NCBI RefSeq assembly: GCF_006539925.1
Contig: NZ_BJNY01000017.1
Span: 1-64,000, forward strand
Direction: 5' to 3'
Length of the DNA stretch: 64,000 nt
Source: Glutamicibacter uratoxydans
GTDB taxonomy: Bacteria > Actinomycetota > Actinomycetes > Actinomycetales > Micrococcaceae
Part shown: positions 8,183 through 16,725 of the stretch, in pieces
Position numbering within the stretch: position 1 is the stretch's first letter
Layout: every line of letters starts with the position of its first letter
Program-made: the position numbers and the translations under genes
The notes under the pieces: model-generated
The model's input: the letters and a program-made list of their open reading frames with translations, nothing else
Database searches by the model: none
Told to the model about the DNA's origin: nothing

Positions 8183-10138
8183 CTAGGACAATTCAATCGC
8201 TGGGACGTCGGTCTCAAATCCGAAGATCTGTGCATAGAAAGCCAAAGAGCTCTCCAGCGCCTTGATGATGTTCGCCGACTGCCTGAAGCCATGTTGCTCA
8301 CCGGCAAAAAGAATGTAGGCATGTGGAATGCCGCGCTCGGCGAGCGCCTTGGCGACGATCTCCGACTGGGCCGGCGGAACTACCCTGTCCTCGTCTCCCT
8401 GCAGCAGCAGTACCGGGCAGGAGATCTTTGAGACGTGGTTGATCGGTGCGCGTTTCTCATACAGGTCTGCCGCTTCCGGGTAAGGGCCTACCAGGGAGAA
8501 CATGTACTGGGACTCAAAGTCGTGAGTGTCTTGGACCAGGCCCAGCAGATCGGAGACTCCGTAACGGCTGATTCCTGCGGTGAACACATCGGAGAAGGTC
8601 AGGGAGCATAGGACTGTCCAGCCGCCGGCGCTGCCGCCTTCGATGCCGATACGTGCAGGGTCAGCGATCTTTTGGGCTACCAATGCCTTGATCACTGCGG
8701 TGGTGTCTGCAACGTCTACTACTCCCCAGGCTCCGCGCAGCCTGTTGCGGTACTCGCGGCCGTAGCCTGTGGAGCCGCCGTAATTGACGTCTACTACGCC
8801 GATGCCGCGTGAGGTGTAGTAAGCCACCGCAGCGTTCAGCGTTGCCGCGGCTTGTGCGGTGGGCCCGCCGTGGACAAAGGTGACGAAGGGAGGCAGCTCC
8901 CCGTCGGTTCCTTCATAGCCTTCTTGGTAGGGGCGGTAGAGCAGTGCGTGGACTTTCTGTCCTGCCTCATTGGAGCATTCAAACTCTTCCACTGACGGAA
9001 GCATCGATGGCTCCGGCAGCTGCTGGATAGAGTTGGTGATGGCCCGGTGTTCCAGGGTCTGAAGATTGACCAGGGTGATCTGTTCGCCCTGGGTCATGGA
9101 GGAAGTGCCTGCCAACAGCCAGCCGTCCCGTACCTGCAGCGGCTTGATGCGGCTGAAAGGCAGGTTGATGTCTTCTACTCCCCCGGTCATTGCGTGGACC
9201 CGGGCGAGCTTGGTGGTTCCGGTGCCATAGGAGCACAGCAGGGTGTGCTGGTTTTCCACCAGATACCACCCGGTGCCAACCTGCCACAGCGGGCCGGCGA
9301 ATTCTGCCGCGCGATCCACCAGCCTGGTGGTACGTGCAGAACTGAGCTGGTAGATGTACGGATTCCACCAGCCTGATTTGTCACCGATAAATGCCAGCCG
9401 GTCATCATCAACCCATTCGGGCTGCATGATGGAAATGTCAGTTCCTCCGGCAATCACCTGGTCTTCCAGAGTTCCTGCATCGGTGAACTCTGCCAAGTGC
9501 AGTACAGTGCCGTCCCATGGCATGTTGGGGTGTTCCCAGCTGATCCATGACAGCTTGCTGCCATCCGGGTTCAATCGCGGGGCAGCAACGAAGCGTGCTG
9601 GTTCGGTCAGCACCCTGATGGCCGTTGCGTCTTCCGCCGCAGAGCCATCCAGCGGGATCTGGACTATATGCCTGACCGGGGTGGCGGTGAGGTCTTCCAT
9701 GATTGCCAGTACTGTCCGGTCCGGTCCCTGAATGAACTCGGCAAAGCGCAGTGCCGGGTCGGAGTTCACCGAAGAGTCTGGGGTCAGTGCAATGGGCGCC
9801 GCCTGGCCGAACTGCTGCAGGTAGACGCGCTGGTCCGAGAAGTTGGAAAAGACAATCGCGTCTTGGATACGTCCGGTGATCAGAGCCCAACTTGAGCCGC
9901 CGTATTCATGAACGCGTGAACGGACGTTATAGGGCTGGGCAATGAGCTGTTCTGCCGGCTGGTCTGAGTCCAAAGAATAAGAAACCAGGGTGTTGCGTCC
10001 GCCTTCTGCTGGGCGGCCTTCCTGGACAATGATTTGATCTTGGTAAAAGCATGCACCGCCCAATGGTTTGGTGCCTGCTGCAACATCATGAGCAGTAATG
10101 GTTGACGGCCAGGAGCCAAAGGGCAGTTTTGTAGGCAT
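8183..10138 (-). CDS. S9 family (prolyl oligopeptidase-type) peptidase
   Basis: This 651-residue serine peptidase has an N-terminal beta-propeller region (repeated strands to about residue 370) and a C-terminal alpha/beta-hydrolase domain. The nucleophile Ser lies in GIEGGSAGGWTVL near residue 500, with the Asp in LLQGDEDRVVP and the His in AGEQHGFR. The family removes dipeptides or cleaves short peptides, and substrates are channelled through the propeller. There is no signal peptide, so a cytosolic role in peptide turnover is likely. The gene stands alone on the minus strand with the shared terminator after it. Confidence 0.92.
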   Translation of the reverse strand: MPTKLPFGSWPSTITAHDVAAGTKPLGGACFYQDQIIVQEGRPAEGGRNTLVSYSLDSDQPAEQLIAQPYNVRSRVHEYGGSSWALITGRIQDAIVFSNFSDQRVYLQQFGQAAPIALTPDSSVNSDPALRFAEFIQGPDRTVLAIMEDLTATPVRHIVQIPLDGSAAEDATAIRVLTEPARFVAAPRLNPDGSKLSWISWEHPNMPWDGTVLHLAEFTDAGTLEDQVIAGGTDISIMQPEWVDDDRLAFIGDKSGWWNPYIYQLSSARTTRLVDRAAEFAGPLWQVGTGWYLVENQHTLLCSYGTGTTKLARVHAMTGGVEDINLPFSRIKPLQVRDGWLLAGTSSMTQGEQITLVNLQTLEHRAITNSIQQLPEPSMLPSVEEFECSNEAGQKVHALLYRPYQEGYEGTDGELPPFVTFVHGGPTAQAAATLNAAVAYYTSRGIGVVDVNYGGSTGYGREYRNRLRGAWGVVDVADTTAVIKALVAQKIADPARIGIEGGSAGGWTVLCSLTFSDVFTAGISRYGVSDLLGLVQDTHDFESQYMFSLVGPYPEAADLYEKRAPINHVSKISCPVLLLQGDEDRVVPPAQSEIVAKALAERGIPHAYILFAGEQHGFRQSANIIKALESSLAFYAQIFGFETDVPAIELS

Positions 10139-10212
10139 ATTTTGATCCTAACCAGCTTTGTCTTGGCTTTCGACCCTCGACAAGCGCAAACTCGATGGGA
10201 TTGGATTATTCC

Positions 10213-10752
10213 ATGTCAAAAATTGTGCTGTTTTTACGCGGCGTTAACGTCGGCGGGGTCAAAGTCTTGATGAAGGATTTGAGCGCTCTGCTGGCGAATG
10301 CCGGCTACACTCAGGTGCGCACCCTGCTGGCCAGCGGGAATGTGGTGCTCGATCCGGGTGATGCCGGGCTTCTGGAGGTTCAGCAACGGTGCAATGAACT
10401 TCTCGAAGCCGAATACGGCAGGTCCATCCCCACCCTGGCCTACTCAGCTAAAGAGATCATCCAGTTGGGAGGACCCTTTCCTCTAGACCTTCCCGAACCA
10501 GTGGCCGAGCACCATGGGTATCTGACCCTGTGTGAATCTCAGGCCCACGCGCAGCAGCTTCTTGAGCTGGCTCGCGAAGCTGCACCGGAGGCCGACTTGG
10601 CCTTGACTGGGCGTGCCCTGTGCTGGATTGTCCGCAAGGGTCAGAGCACCACCGATCCGCTCTCCAAGCTCCATACCTCGCAGGCCCGCAAACAGTTGAT
10701 CACCACCCGCAATCACAACACCTTGGTCAAGCTTGCCTCGATTGTTCAATGA
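10213..10752 (+). CDS. DUF1697 family protein
   Basis: The 179-residue protein begins with FLRGVNVGGVKVLMKDLSAL, the conserved opening of DUF1697 proteins, and continues with VRTLLASGNVVLDPGD. C-terminal RKQLITTRNHNTLVKLASI is also typical. The family has a two-domain ferredoxin-like fold but no agreed function. I chose the ATG at 10213 because the conserved region begins there. The TRIC-type gene follows on the same strand after 66 bp. Confidence 0.88.
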   Translation: MSKIVLFLRGVNVGGVKVLMKDLSALLANAGYTQVRTLLASGNVVLDPGDAGLLEVQQRCNELLEAEYGRSIPTLAYSAKEIIQLGGPFPLDLPEPVAEHHGYLTLCESQAHAQQLLELAREAAPEADLALTGRALCWIVRKGQSTTDPLSKLHTSQARKQLITTRNHNTLVKLASIVQ

Positions 10753-10818
10753 GCTGGTTCGCACGGCATAATAAATCGTTGCTTTGTTCGCCGTTGAACT
10801 TTGACTGAGAGCCCGTAG

Positions 10819-11481
10819 ATGCTGACCATCGTTGAACTTGTTGGTATTTTTTTCTTTGCCGTATCCGGTTCGCTGATGGCCGCCCGTCGAGGATTCGACA
10901 TGCTGGGTTCTGCGTTCCTCGGCGGAGTCTGCGGTCTTGGCGGCGGTGTAGTCCGAGATTTGATTCTGAACCAGTCTCCGGCAACCTTTCTGCACCCCAT
11001 CTATTTCGCCCCGCCCATCCTGGCGGCCCTGTGCGTCTACGCGTTTACCCCAGCAGTGCAGAAGCTTCACCGTCTGGTGCTCATCTTTGACGCCGCGGGC
11101 CTCGGATTGTTCTGTATGACCGGAACCATGAAGGCCCTGGAAAATGACTTCAACCCGGTCTCTTCGGTGCTGTTGGGTGTCATCACCGGCGTAGGCGGTG
11201 GCATGATGCGAGATGTCATTGCCAATGTGACCCCAGATCTGTTCAACCCGAGGGATATCTACGCCATCCCCGCCATCCTTGGCGCCACCGCCACGGCCTT
11301 CGCCTGGAACCTGGGCATCCTGAATCTTGCGGTGGGCATCTGCATTGCGGCACTGACCTTCGTACTGCGGCTCTCATCCATCCGCTTCGGGTGGAGCGTC
11401 CCCATGGCGGCGGGCCACTGGCACCGGGAGAACCCGCCAAGCCCTCCGGCCAATGACGGGCCCCGCCGGCACTTCCTCTAA
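10819..11481 (+). CDS. TRIC-type cation channel / YicG-like membrane protein
   Basis: The 220-residue membrane protein shows two homologous halves of three hydrophobic helices each, with GFDMLGSAFLGGVCGLGGGV and VSSVLLGVITGVGGGMMRDV as the matching glycine-rich motifs, each followed by R-D. This is the prokaryotic TRIC (UPF0126/YicG) pattern, a homotrimeric K+-permeable channel family. A seventh helix follows, and the C-terminal 35 residues form a hydrophilic Pro-rich tail. The physiological role in bacteria is unsettled. Confidence 0.9.
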   Translation: MLTIVELVGIFFFAVSGSLMAARRGFDMLGSAFLGGVCGLGGGVVRDLILNQSPATFLHPIYFAPPILAALCVYAFTPAVQKLHRLVLIFDAAGLGLFCMTGTMKALENDFNPVSSVLLGVITGVGGGMMRDVIANVTPDLFNPRDIYAIPAILGATATAFAWNLGILNLAVGICIAALTFVLRLSSIRFGWSVPMAAGHWHRENPPSPPANDGPRRHFL

Positions 11482-11488
11482 GCTTCCG

Positions 11489-12745
11489 CTAGTTGATCCG
11501 CTCCAGCTTGCCTGCGTCCTCGGCTCCCGGAGCCGTATCTTCAATGGTGCGAGGAGGATTGATGATCACCGCGCCAATGAGCATGACCACCACACAGATG
11601 CCGAGCATGGAGAAGGCGACTCCCCACGAGTCGGTGGCTTTCTGCACCACGCCAAAGAGCATCGGGACAATGCCGGCGCCGGCGTAGCCCAGGCCCTGTG
11701 CGAAGCCTGAAAGCACGCCCGAACCATAGGTGGTGCGCGAACGCAGGTTCATCATCAGCAGCGCAATGGCGAAGGTTCCCTGTCCCAGTCCTGCCATGGC
11801 CACCCAGAAGGCGGTGCCGTTGGTTGGGGACAGGTAGATGCCCAGGTGTCCGGTGACCCAGAAGACGGTGAAAACCAGCACTGCAATGATCGGGTTCTTC
11901 AGCCGCGGCACCCACAGGGGCACCAACAACGAGACCGGCAGGCCCAGAATTGCGAACAAGGCCAGCATGTTGCCGGAGGTCAGCTCGTCCAGGCCGCGGG
12001 CCTGCAGGTAGGGCGGAAGCCACGTGAAGTACACGTAGGTCTGCGCCGAGTTGCCAGCCAGGAAGATGGCAAGGCCCCAGGCAACCTTCGACTTCCACGG
12101 GTTGATCTTCACTAGCGGGTGGGCGGCGCCCGCCGCGTTCAGCGGCTGGTCTGGCCGGTCCACGTTTCGGTCAGCGATCAGCTGCAGCAGCCACGGGATC
12201 AGCACAATGGTGGAAAGCACCGCCCAGGAGCCGATGGAGATTTGCCAGTCGGTGGCGTTGGCCAGTGGCACCGAGAACTGCGGCGCCATCCAGGTGCCGA
12301 TAGCCAGCATGGTGACATAGCCGCTGGTGACAGTTCCGATGCGGTCGGGGAAATATTTCTTCACCAAAGGAGGCAGCACCACGTTGCCTACGCCGTAGCC
12401 GGCCAGGGCAACGATTGACATTCCGAGGAATGAATAGACTTCCGGCATGAAGATGCGGGCCACCTGGCCCACAATTGCCAGAGCTATGGAAAGCATCAGT
12501 GTGCGTTCAAGCCCGAAGCCGCGGATCAGCCGCGGGGTGAGCAGCCCGAAGACCGCGAAGACAATCGGTGCGAGCGTTGCCAGAAGGCCAATGGTGAATT
12601 CAGTGAACTGGATATCGTTTTGGATTCTCGCCAGCAGGGGCGGCACGGAAACCACCGCCGCGCGCAGCGATAATGCCAACAGCAAAATGCCGAGAAGTGC
12701 CCCCACTCTTCCCTTCATTGAAGTTTTCGGGCTGGTACTCGACAT
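11489..12745 (-). CDS. MFS transporter, CynX/NimT type
   Basis: This 418-residue protein has about twelve hydrophobic segments and the layout of the CynX/NimT branch of the major facilitator superfamily (SLRAAVVSVPPLLARIQNDI, GFGLERTLMLSIALAIVGQV, GSGVLSGFAQGLGYAGAG). CynX relatives are associated with cyanate and nitroimidazole or other small-molecule transport, but the substrate here cannot be read from sequence. It starts 18 bp after the TetR gene stop with a GAGG ribosome site, so both form an operon controlled by the TetR protein. Confidence 0.87.
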   Translation of the reverse strand: MSSTSPKTSMKGRVGALLGILLLALSLRAAVVSVPPLLARIQNDIQFTEFTIGLLATLAPIVFAVFGLLTPRLIRGFGLERTLMLSIALAIVGQVARIFMPEVYSFLGMSIVALAGYGVGNVVLPPLVKKYFPDRIGTVTSGYVTMLAIGTWMAPQFSVPLANATDWQISIGSWAVLSTIVLIPWLLQLIADRNVDRPDQPLNAAGAAHPLVKINPWKSKVAWGLAIFLAGNSAQTYVYFTWLPPYLQARGLDELTSGNMLALFAILGLPVSLLVPLWVPRLKNPIIAVLVFTVFWVTGHLGIYLSPTNGTAFWVAMAGLGQGTFAIALLMMNLRSRTTYGSGVLSGFAQGLGYAGAGIVPMLFGVVQKATDSWGVAFSMLGICVVVMLIGAVIINPPRTIEDTAPGAEDAGKLERIN

Positions 12746-12763
12746 GGACTATTACCTCAAAGA

Positions 12764-13318
12764 CTATTGGTTGCGATGACCCAACTTTTTTAGTTGCGGG
12801 ACTAACTCTAGTAAGTGGGAGAGGTTACCTTCAAAGTTTCGCTGGTACCAGGTCCCCGGGGTCCCGGTAAATGCGTAGAGCCCTTCGGAGATCAGCATGA
12901 TCAGGTGGGCAATATCCTTGTCCCCCACCTCTTCCATGAGCGCTTCCAGCCAGCGAGAGGAAATGCTCTCCAATTGGGTGTTGGCCGATTCCACGCCTGA
13001 CTGCGCCAGCCGCTGCAACGCGAGCAGCAGACGGTCCAGCTCGGTATCCACCTGGGCGCTGGTGCGGATGAAATAGGAAGCGGCGCCCTCTTCCGCGGTA
13101 TTCATATCCTGCAGGTCCAACAGGATCAGCTCCTCGCTCAGCGCTACCACCGCTTCAGCCAGGGCTTCCTTGGAGGCAAAGTGGTAGAGCAGGCCGCCCT
13201 TGGAAACACCGGCCTTCGCGGCGGTGGCTTCCATGGTTGCAGCACGCTCGCCTTCTTCACACAACAGTGAAATATAGGCGTCTAAAACCTTGGTGCGTGC
13301 TGCAGGGGGCCGTGCCAT
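12764..13318 (-). CDS. TetR family transcriptional regulator
   Basis: The product of about 184 residues has an N-terminal TetR helix-turn-helix (AATMEATAAKAGVSKGGLLY HFASKEALAE) and a helical C-terminal ligand domain. Start choice: MARPPAARTKVLDAYISLL at 13318 places the first helix normally; a longer reading to 13372 would run to within 9 bp of the operator. The gene is divergent from a DHA2 transporter, with a 28-bp palindrome in between, and is followed by a CynX-type transporter. It most likely represses itself and both transporters until a small effector binds. Confidence 0.9.
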   Translation of the reverse strand: MARPPAARTKVLDAYISLLCEEGERAATMEATAAKAGVSKGGLLYHFASKEALAEAVVALSEELILLDLQDMNTAEEGAASYFIRTSAQVDTELDRLLLALQRLAQSGVESANTQLESISSRWLEALMEEVGDKDIAHLIMLISEGLYAFTGTPGTWYQRNFEGNLSHLLELVPQLKKLGHRNQ

Positions 13319-13378
13319 TGAGCTCCATTCGGGGATCGAAAGTCCATTAGTGATGAGTACAACCATACCCAAAGATTG

Positions 13379-13406
13379 TAACTATACCGTCTGGACGGTA
13401 TAGTTA
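13379..13406. promoter_or_regulatory. 28-bp palindromic operator for the TetR regulator
   Basis: The perfect palindrome has the half-site TAACTATACCGTCT and lies 61 bp before the TetR start and 55 bp before the DHA2 transporter start. Symmetry, size and position between the divergent genes are those of a TetR-family operator. TATACCGTCTGGACGGTATA at the centre resembles QacR/TetR-like sites of TATAC...GTATA form. Confidence 0.88.
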
Positions 13407-13460
13407 TTTTTTGTCCCGGTCACTACTGGGCCCAAAACACTGAAAAACAGGATGATATTC

Positions 13461-14978
13461 ATGAGCTCACTACTCACCGACCAGACATCAACGCTGTCCA
13501 AGCCGCGACGTTGGGCGGCACTTGTTGTGCTCCTTTTCCCGGTACTGCTCATTTCCGTAGACAACACGGTGCTCACCTTTGCCGTGCCCGCAATTGCCGA
13601 GGCGCTGGCACCCACTGGAACCCAGCAGCTGTGGATCATTGACATCTACCCGCTGATCCTCGCCGGCCTGCTTGTTCCCTTCGGCTCGCTGGGCGACCGC
13701 ATCGGACGCCGCCGCCTGCTGCTGATCGGCGCTTCCGGCTTCGCCGCGGTTTCCGCCTTTGCTTCCTTTGCCACCGACCCCAACCAGCTGATCGCCTCGC
13801 GCGCGCTGCTCGGCCTCTTCGGCGCCATGCTGATGCCTGCCACCCTGTCGCTGATCCGCAATATCTTCATTGACGACACCGAGCGCCGCACTGCCATCGC
13901 CATCTGGGCCGCCGCTTTCTCGGGCGGCGCAGTGCTCGGCCCGCTGGTGGGCGGCGTGCTGCTCAACCACTTCTGGTGGGGCTCGGTCTTCCTGCTCGCA
14001 GTGCCCATGCTGCTGCCCCTGCTGATCGGCGGACTGGTCCTGGTTCCAGAATCCAAGGACCCGAATCCCGGCAAGGTTGACCCGATCTCCATTGCCCTGA
14101 TCGTGCTGACCCTGCTGCCCTTCACCTTTGCCATCAAGTCCTTCTCCACCGCGCCGTGGTACCTGCTCATTGTCGCCCTGGTGGTTTCGGTCATCAGCGG
14201 CATCAGCTTTGTGCGCCGCCAGCTGGGCACCAAGATCCCCATGATCGACGTGCGCCTGTTCAGCAACGCCATGTTCTCCGGCTCGCTGCTGGTGAACCTG
14301 ATCGGCATCTTCTCGCTGATCGGCTTCATCTACTTCGTTTCCCAGCACCTGCAGCTCATTGCCGGCTACACCCCGCTGCAGGCTGGCCTGCTGATGACTC
14401 CTGGCATGATCCTCTCCATGGCCTTCGGCCTGCTGGCGGTGGGACTGTCCAAGAAGTTCGGTTCGCCCAATGTGATGATGGCAGGCCTGCTGTTCTCGGC
14501 ACTTGCCTACACGCTGGTCATCATTGCCGGAAACAACCCGAGCATTGCGCTACTGATGATTGCCTTCTGCGTGTTGGGCACCGGCATCGGCATGACCGAG
14601 ACCCTGTCCAATGACATGGCTCTGTCCGCAGTTCCCGCCTCCAAGGCTGGCGCCGCCTCCGCAATCTCCGAAACCGCCTATGAGGTAGGCACAGTTCTGG
14701 GCACCGCGGTATTGGGCACCATCCTGAACACCGTCTACAGTGCCAAGCTCATGACTCCGGAAACACTGTCCGCAGCTTCGGCGGCCCAGGCCTCCGAGAC
14801 TTTGGGCGGCGCGCACCAGGTGGCCGCTACCCTGGATCCAGCTTCCGCGGCGGCGCTGCTGCAGTCAGCCGCAGAGGCCTTTGACCACGGTGTCATGTAC
14901 ACGGCGGCCATTGCCGCAGTGCTGTCAATCGTGGCGGCAATTGTTGTCGCCAAGGTCATCAAACCAGCGGCCCGGTAA
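13461..14978 (+). CDS. MFS drug-efflux transporter, DHA2 (EmrB/QacA) type
   Basis: The 505-residue protein has fourteen predicted hydrophobic segments and DHA2 motifs: VDNTVLTFAVPAIAEAL (motif D1-like), GSLGDRIGRRRLLLIGA (motif A) and GGAVLGPLVGGVLL (motif C, drug:H+ antiporters). It is likely to expel hydrophobic cations or drugs using the proton gradient. I chose the ATG at 13461 because AGGA at 13449 is then 8 bp away; the ATG at 13452 is too close. The TetR gene is divergent and the operator sits between them. Confidence 0.92.
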   Translation: MSSLLTDQTSTLSKPRRWAALVVLLFPVLLISVDNTVLTFAVPAIAEALAPTGTQQLWIIDIYPLILAGLLVPFGSLGDRIGRRRLLLIGASGFAAVSAFASFATDPNQLIASRALLGLFGAMLMPATLSLIRNIFIDDTERRTAIAIWAAAFSGGAVLGPLVGGVLLNHFWWGSVFLLAVPMLLPLLIGGLVLVPESKDPNPGKVDPISIALIVLTLLPFTFAIKSFSTAPWYLLIVALVVSVISGISFVRRQLGTKIPMIDVRLFSNAMFSGSLLVNLIGIFSLIGFIYFVSQHLQLIAGYTPLQAGLLMTPGMILSMAFGLLAVGLSKKFGSPNVMMAGLLFSALAYTLVIIAGNNPSIALLMIAFCVLGTGIGMTETLSNDMALSAVPASKAGAASAISETAYEVGTVLGTAVLGTILNTVYSAKLMTPETLSAASAAQASETLGGAHQVAATLDPASAAALLQSAAEAFDHGVMYTAAIAAVLSIVAAIVVAKVIKPAAR

Positions 14979-15272
14979 ACATTACGAATCAATATCTCAA
15001 ATTTTTGATTATTTGAGCTCAGGTTATTCAAATGTGGCTTGTGACCACGTAGGCTAGGCTGTGTAGTTCCAAAGTAATTCGCGAAGTACCCTTTAGAAGT
15101 TTGTGAATGTCGGACCATCTCGGTTGGCGCGATCCCTTCTAGACGTGAAGTGAAGTACTTGGCTGCTTCGCAGGATCAATCGATGGCAACATCATCGTTC
15201 CTGCGTAGATTACAACCAAGATCGCCTCATCAATTAGTCGGCGAGAAACGTCTGAAAGGACCAAATAAGAAT
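14979..15272 (+). promoter_or_regulatory. cold-shock gene upstream and leader region
   Basis: No gene is seen in this 294-bp stretch. CspA-family genes in other bacteria have long 5' leaders that change fold with temperature, and the space here would allow one. Direct sequence support is limited to its length and position; I could not assign the promoter exactly. Confidence 0.35.
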
Positions 15273-15476
15273 ATGGCAACCGGAATCGTCAAGTGGTTTA
15301 ACGCTGAAAAGGGCTTCGGCTTCATTGCTCCAGACAGCGGCGATCCAGACGTGTTCGCACACTTCACCGCTATCCAGACCCAGGGCTTCCGCACCCTGGA
15401 CGAGGGCCAGAAGGTTGAGTTCGAAGTAGTTGAGGGTCCAAAGGGTCTGCAGGCTGCAGACATCCGCGCTCTCTAA
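15273..15476 (+). CDS. cspA: cold-shock protein, CspA family
   Basis: The 67-residue protein is a single cold-shock domain with RNP1 KGFGFI and RNP2 DVFAHF, plus the opening [15 protein letters not shown]. Such proteins bind single-stranded RNA and DNA and melt structure in mRNA at low temperature. GAAAGGA lies 7 bp before the ATG. The gene has almost 300 bp of upstream sequence with no other gene and its own strong terminator, so it is monocistronic with a probable long leader. Confidence 0.96.
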   Translation: MATGIVKWFNAEKGFGFIAPDSGDPDVFAHFTAIQTQGFRTLDEGQKVEFEVVEGPKGLQAADIRAL

Positions 15477-15512
15477 TCGAAGGTCTTTAGCACTAACGCC
15501 TGACTTTTAACC

Positions 15513-15556
15513 GCTGTGGGCGGCTATCCATTTCGGATAGCCGCCCACAGCTTTTT
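15513..15556 (+). terminator. terminator after the cold-shock gene
   Basis: A perfect 17-bp GC-rich stem (15513-15529 with 15535-15551) with a 5-base loop is followed by TTTTT, 36 bp after the stop codon. Confidence 0.93.
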
Positions 15557-15617
15557 AATCACATGATTATTTGCGCATGCAAGGAATAGAACCCCAATTG
15601 CCCCAGTTGAAAATAGT

Positions 15618-16604
15618 GTGAAGCTATCAATTCTGGACCTCGCCCCGGTCTCCCCCGGAGGCTCAATTGCAGACTCATTCAAATCCTCGGTCAGGCTGGC
15701 GCAGACCGCTGAACGAAATGGCTACGAGCGTGTGTGGTATGCAGAGCACCACAACATGCCAACCATCGCTTCCAGCGCCACCTCGATTCTGATCAGCCAC
15801 ATCGCCCACCACACCGAGCGCATCCGCTTGGGCTCCGGCGGGGTCATGCTGCCCAACCACTCCCCCTTGGTGATCGCCGAACAGTTCGGCACCCTGGCCG
15901 AGATCTTCGGAGACCGCATCGACTTGGGCCTGGGCCGCGCACCCGGCACCGACATGAACACGTTGCGCGCTCTGCGCCGCGACCCCTCGGCTGCGGATAC
16001 CTTCCCGCACGACGTACTTGAGCTGCAGGCCTATCTGGCAGGAAAGTCACGCATCCCCACCGTGCAAGCCATCCCGGGCTCTGGCACCCATGTGCCGCTG
16101 TACATCTTGGGCTCTTCGCTGTTCGGCGCCAAACTGGCCGCCCAGCTGGGCCTACCATATTCCTTCGCCTCGCACTTCGCCCCGGCCGCCCTGCATCAGG
16201 CGGTCCAGCTGTACCGCGAGGAATTCACTCCTTCGGAGCAACTGGCCGAGCCCTATGTCATTGCCGGGGTCGGCGTGGCCGCAGCTGAAACCAGCGAGCG
16301 GGCCCACGAGCTGTTCGAGGCCGCCCGCCGCCACCGCGTGGCAAGCTTCCTGGGCCGCGGCGCCGACAAGACATTCACCGAGGCAGAGGTGGACATGCTC
16401 ATGGACACCCCTCAGGCGGCCCAGATCCTGGACATGATGCGCTACACCGCGGTGGGCACCGGCGAACAGGTGGCAGACTACCTTGAGCGCTTTGCCCAGA
16501 CCTCGCAGGCTGATGAGCTAATTACCGTGCATTACCCCACCGATGACCAAACCCGTCTTGATTCGGTGATCATCACCGCCCAGGCCGCAGGACTGAACGC
16601 CTAG
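15618..16604 (+). CDS. LLM-class flavin-dependent oxidoreductase
   Basis: The 328-residue protein has a luciferase-like (TIM-barrel) fold, MsnO8-type: [71 protein letters not shown]. Members use reduced flavin, FMNH2 or F420, to oxidise organic substrates; the natural substrate here is unknown. The start is GTG at 15618, directly before the conserved first strand. It stands alone between two terminators. Confidence 0.92.
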   Translation: MKLSILDLAPVSPGGSIADSFKSSVRLAQTAERNGYERVWYAEHHNMPTIASSATSILISHIAHHTERIRLGSGGVMLPNHSPLVIAEQFGTLAEIFGDRIDLGLGRAPGTDMNTLRALRRDPSAADTFPHDVLELQAYLAGKSRIPTVQAIPGSGTHVPLYILGSSLFGAKLAAQLGLPYSFASHFAPAALHQAVQLYREEFTPSEQLAEPYVIAGVGVAAAETSERAHELFEAARRHRVASFLGRGADKTFTEAEVDMLMDTPQAAQILDMMRYTAVGTGEQVADYLERFAQTSQADELITVHYPTDDQTRLDSVIITAQAAGLNA

Positions 16605-16651
16605 GTTCGAAAGCCCAACTTCGGTTTTGTTGACCGGAACTCATACAGAGC

Positions 16652-16694
16652 AATCCACCCCAGATGTTCCTTGAAGAACATTCTGGGGTGGATT
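16652..16694. terminator. bidirectional terminator hairpin
   Basis: Inverted arms 16652-16669 and 16676-16694 pair with one single-base bulge between convergent genes (oxidoreductase and MFS transporter). Short T-rich sequence (TTTCTTGATTGCTTTT) follows on the plus strand. Confidence 0.75.
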
Positions 16695-16725
16695 TCTTGA
16701 TTGCTTTTGATGCTTTCTGCGGTGC

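Noticed and set aside
13488-14348. 286-residue minus-strand open frame opposite the DHA2 transporter
   Set aside because: Composition is antisense-like (very rich in H, Q, G and D) and it overlaps a gene with clear transporter motifs.
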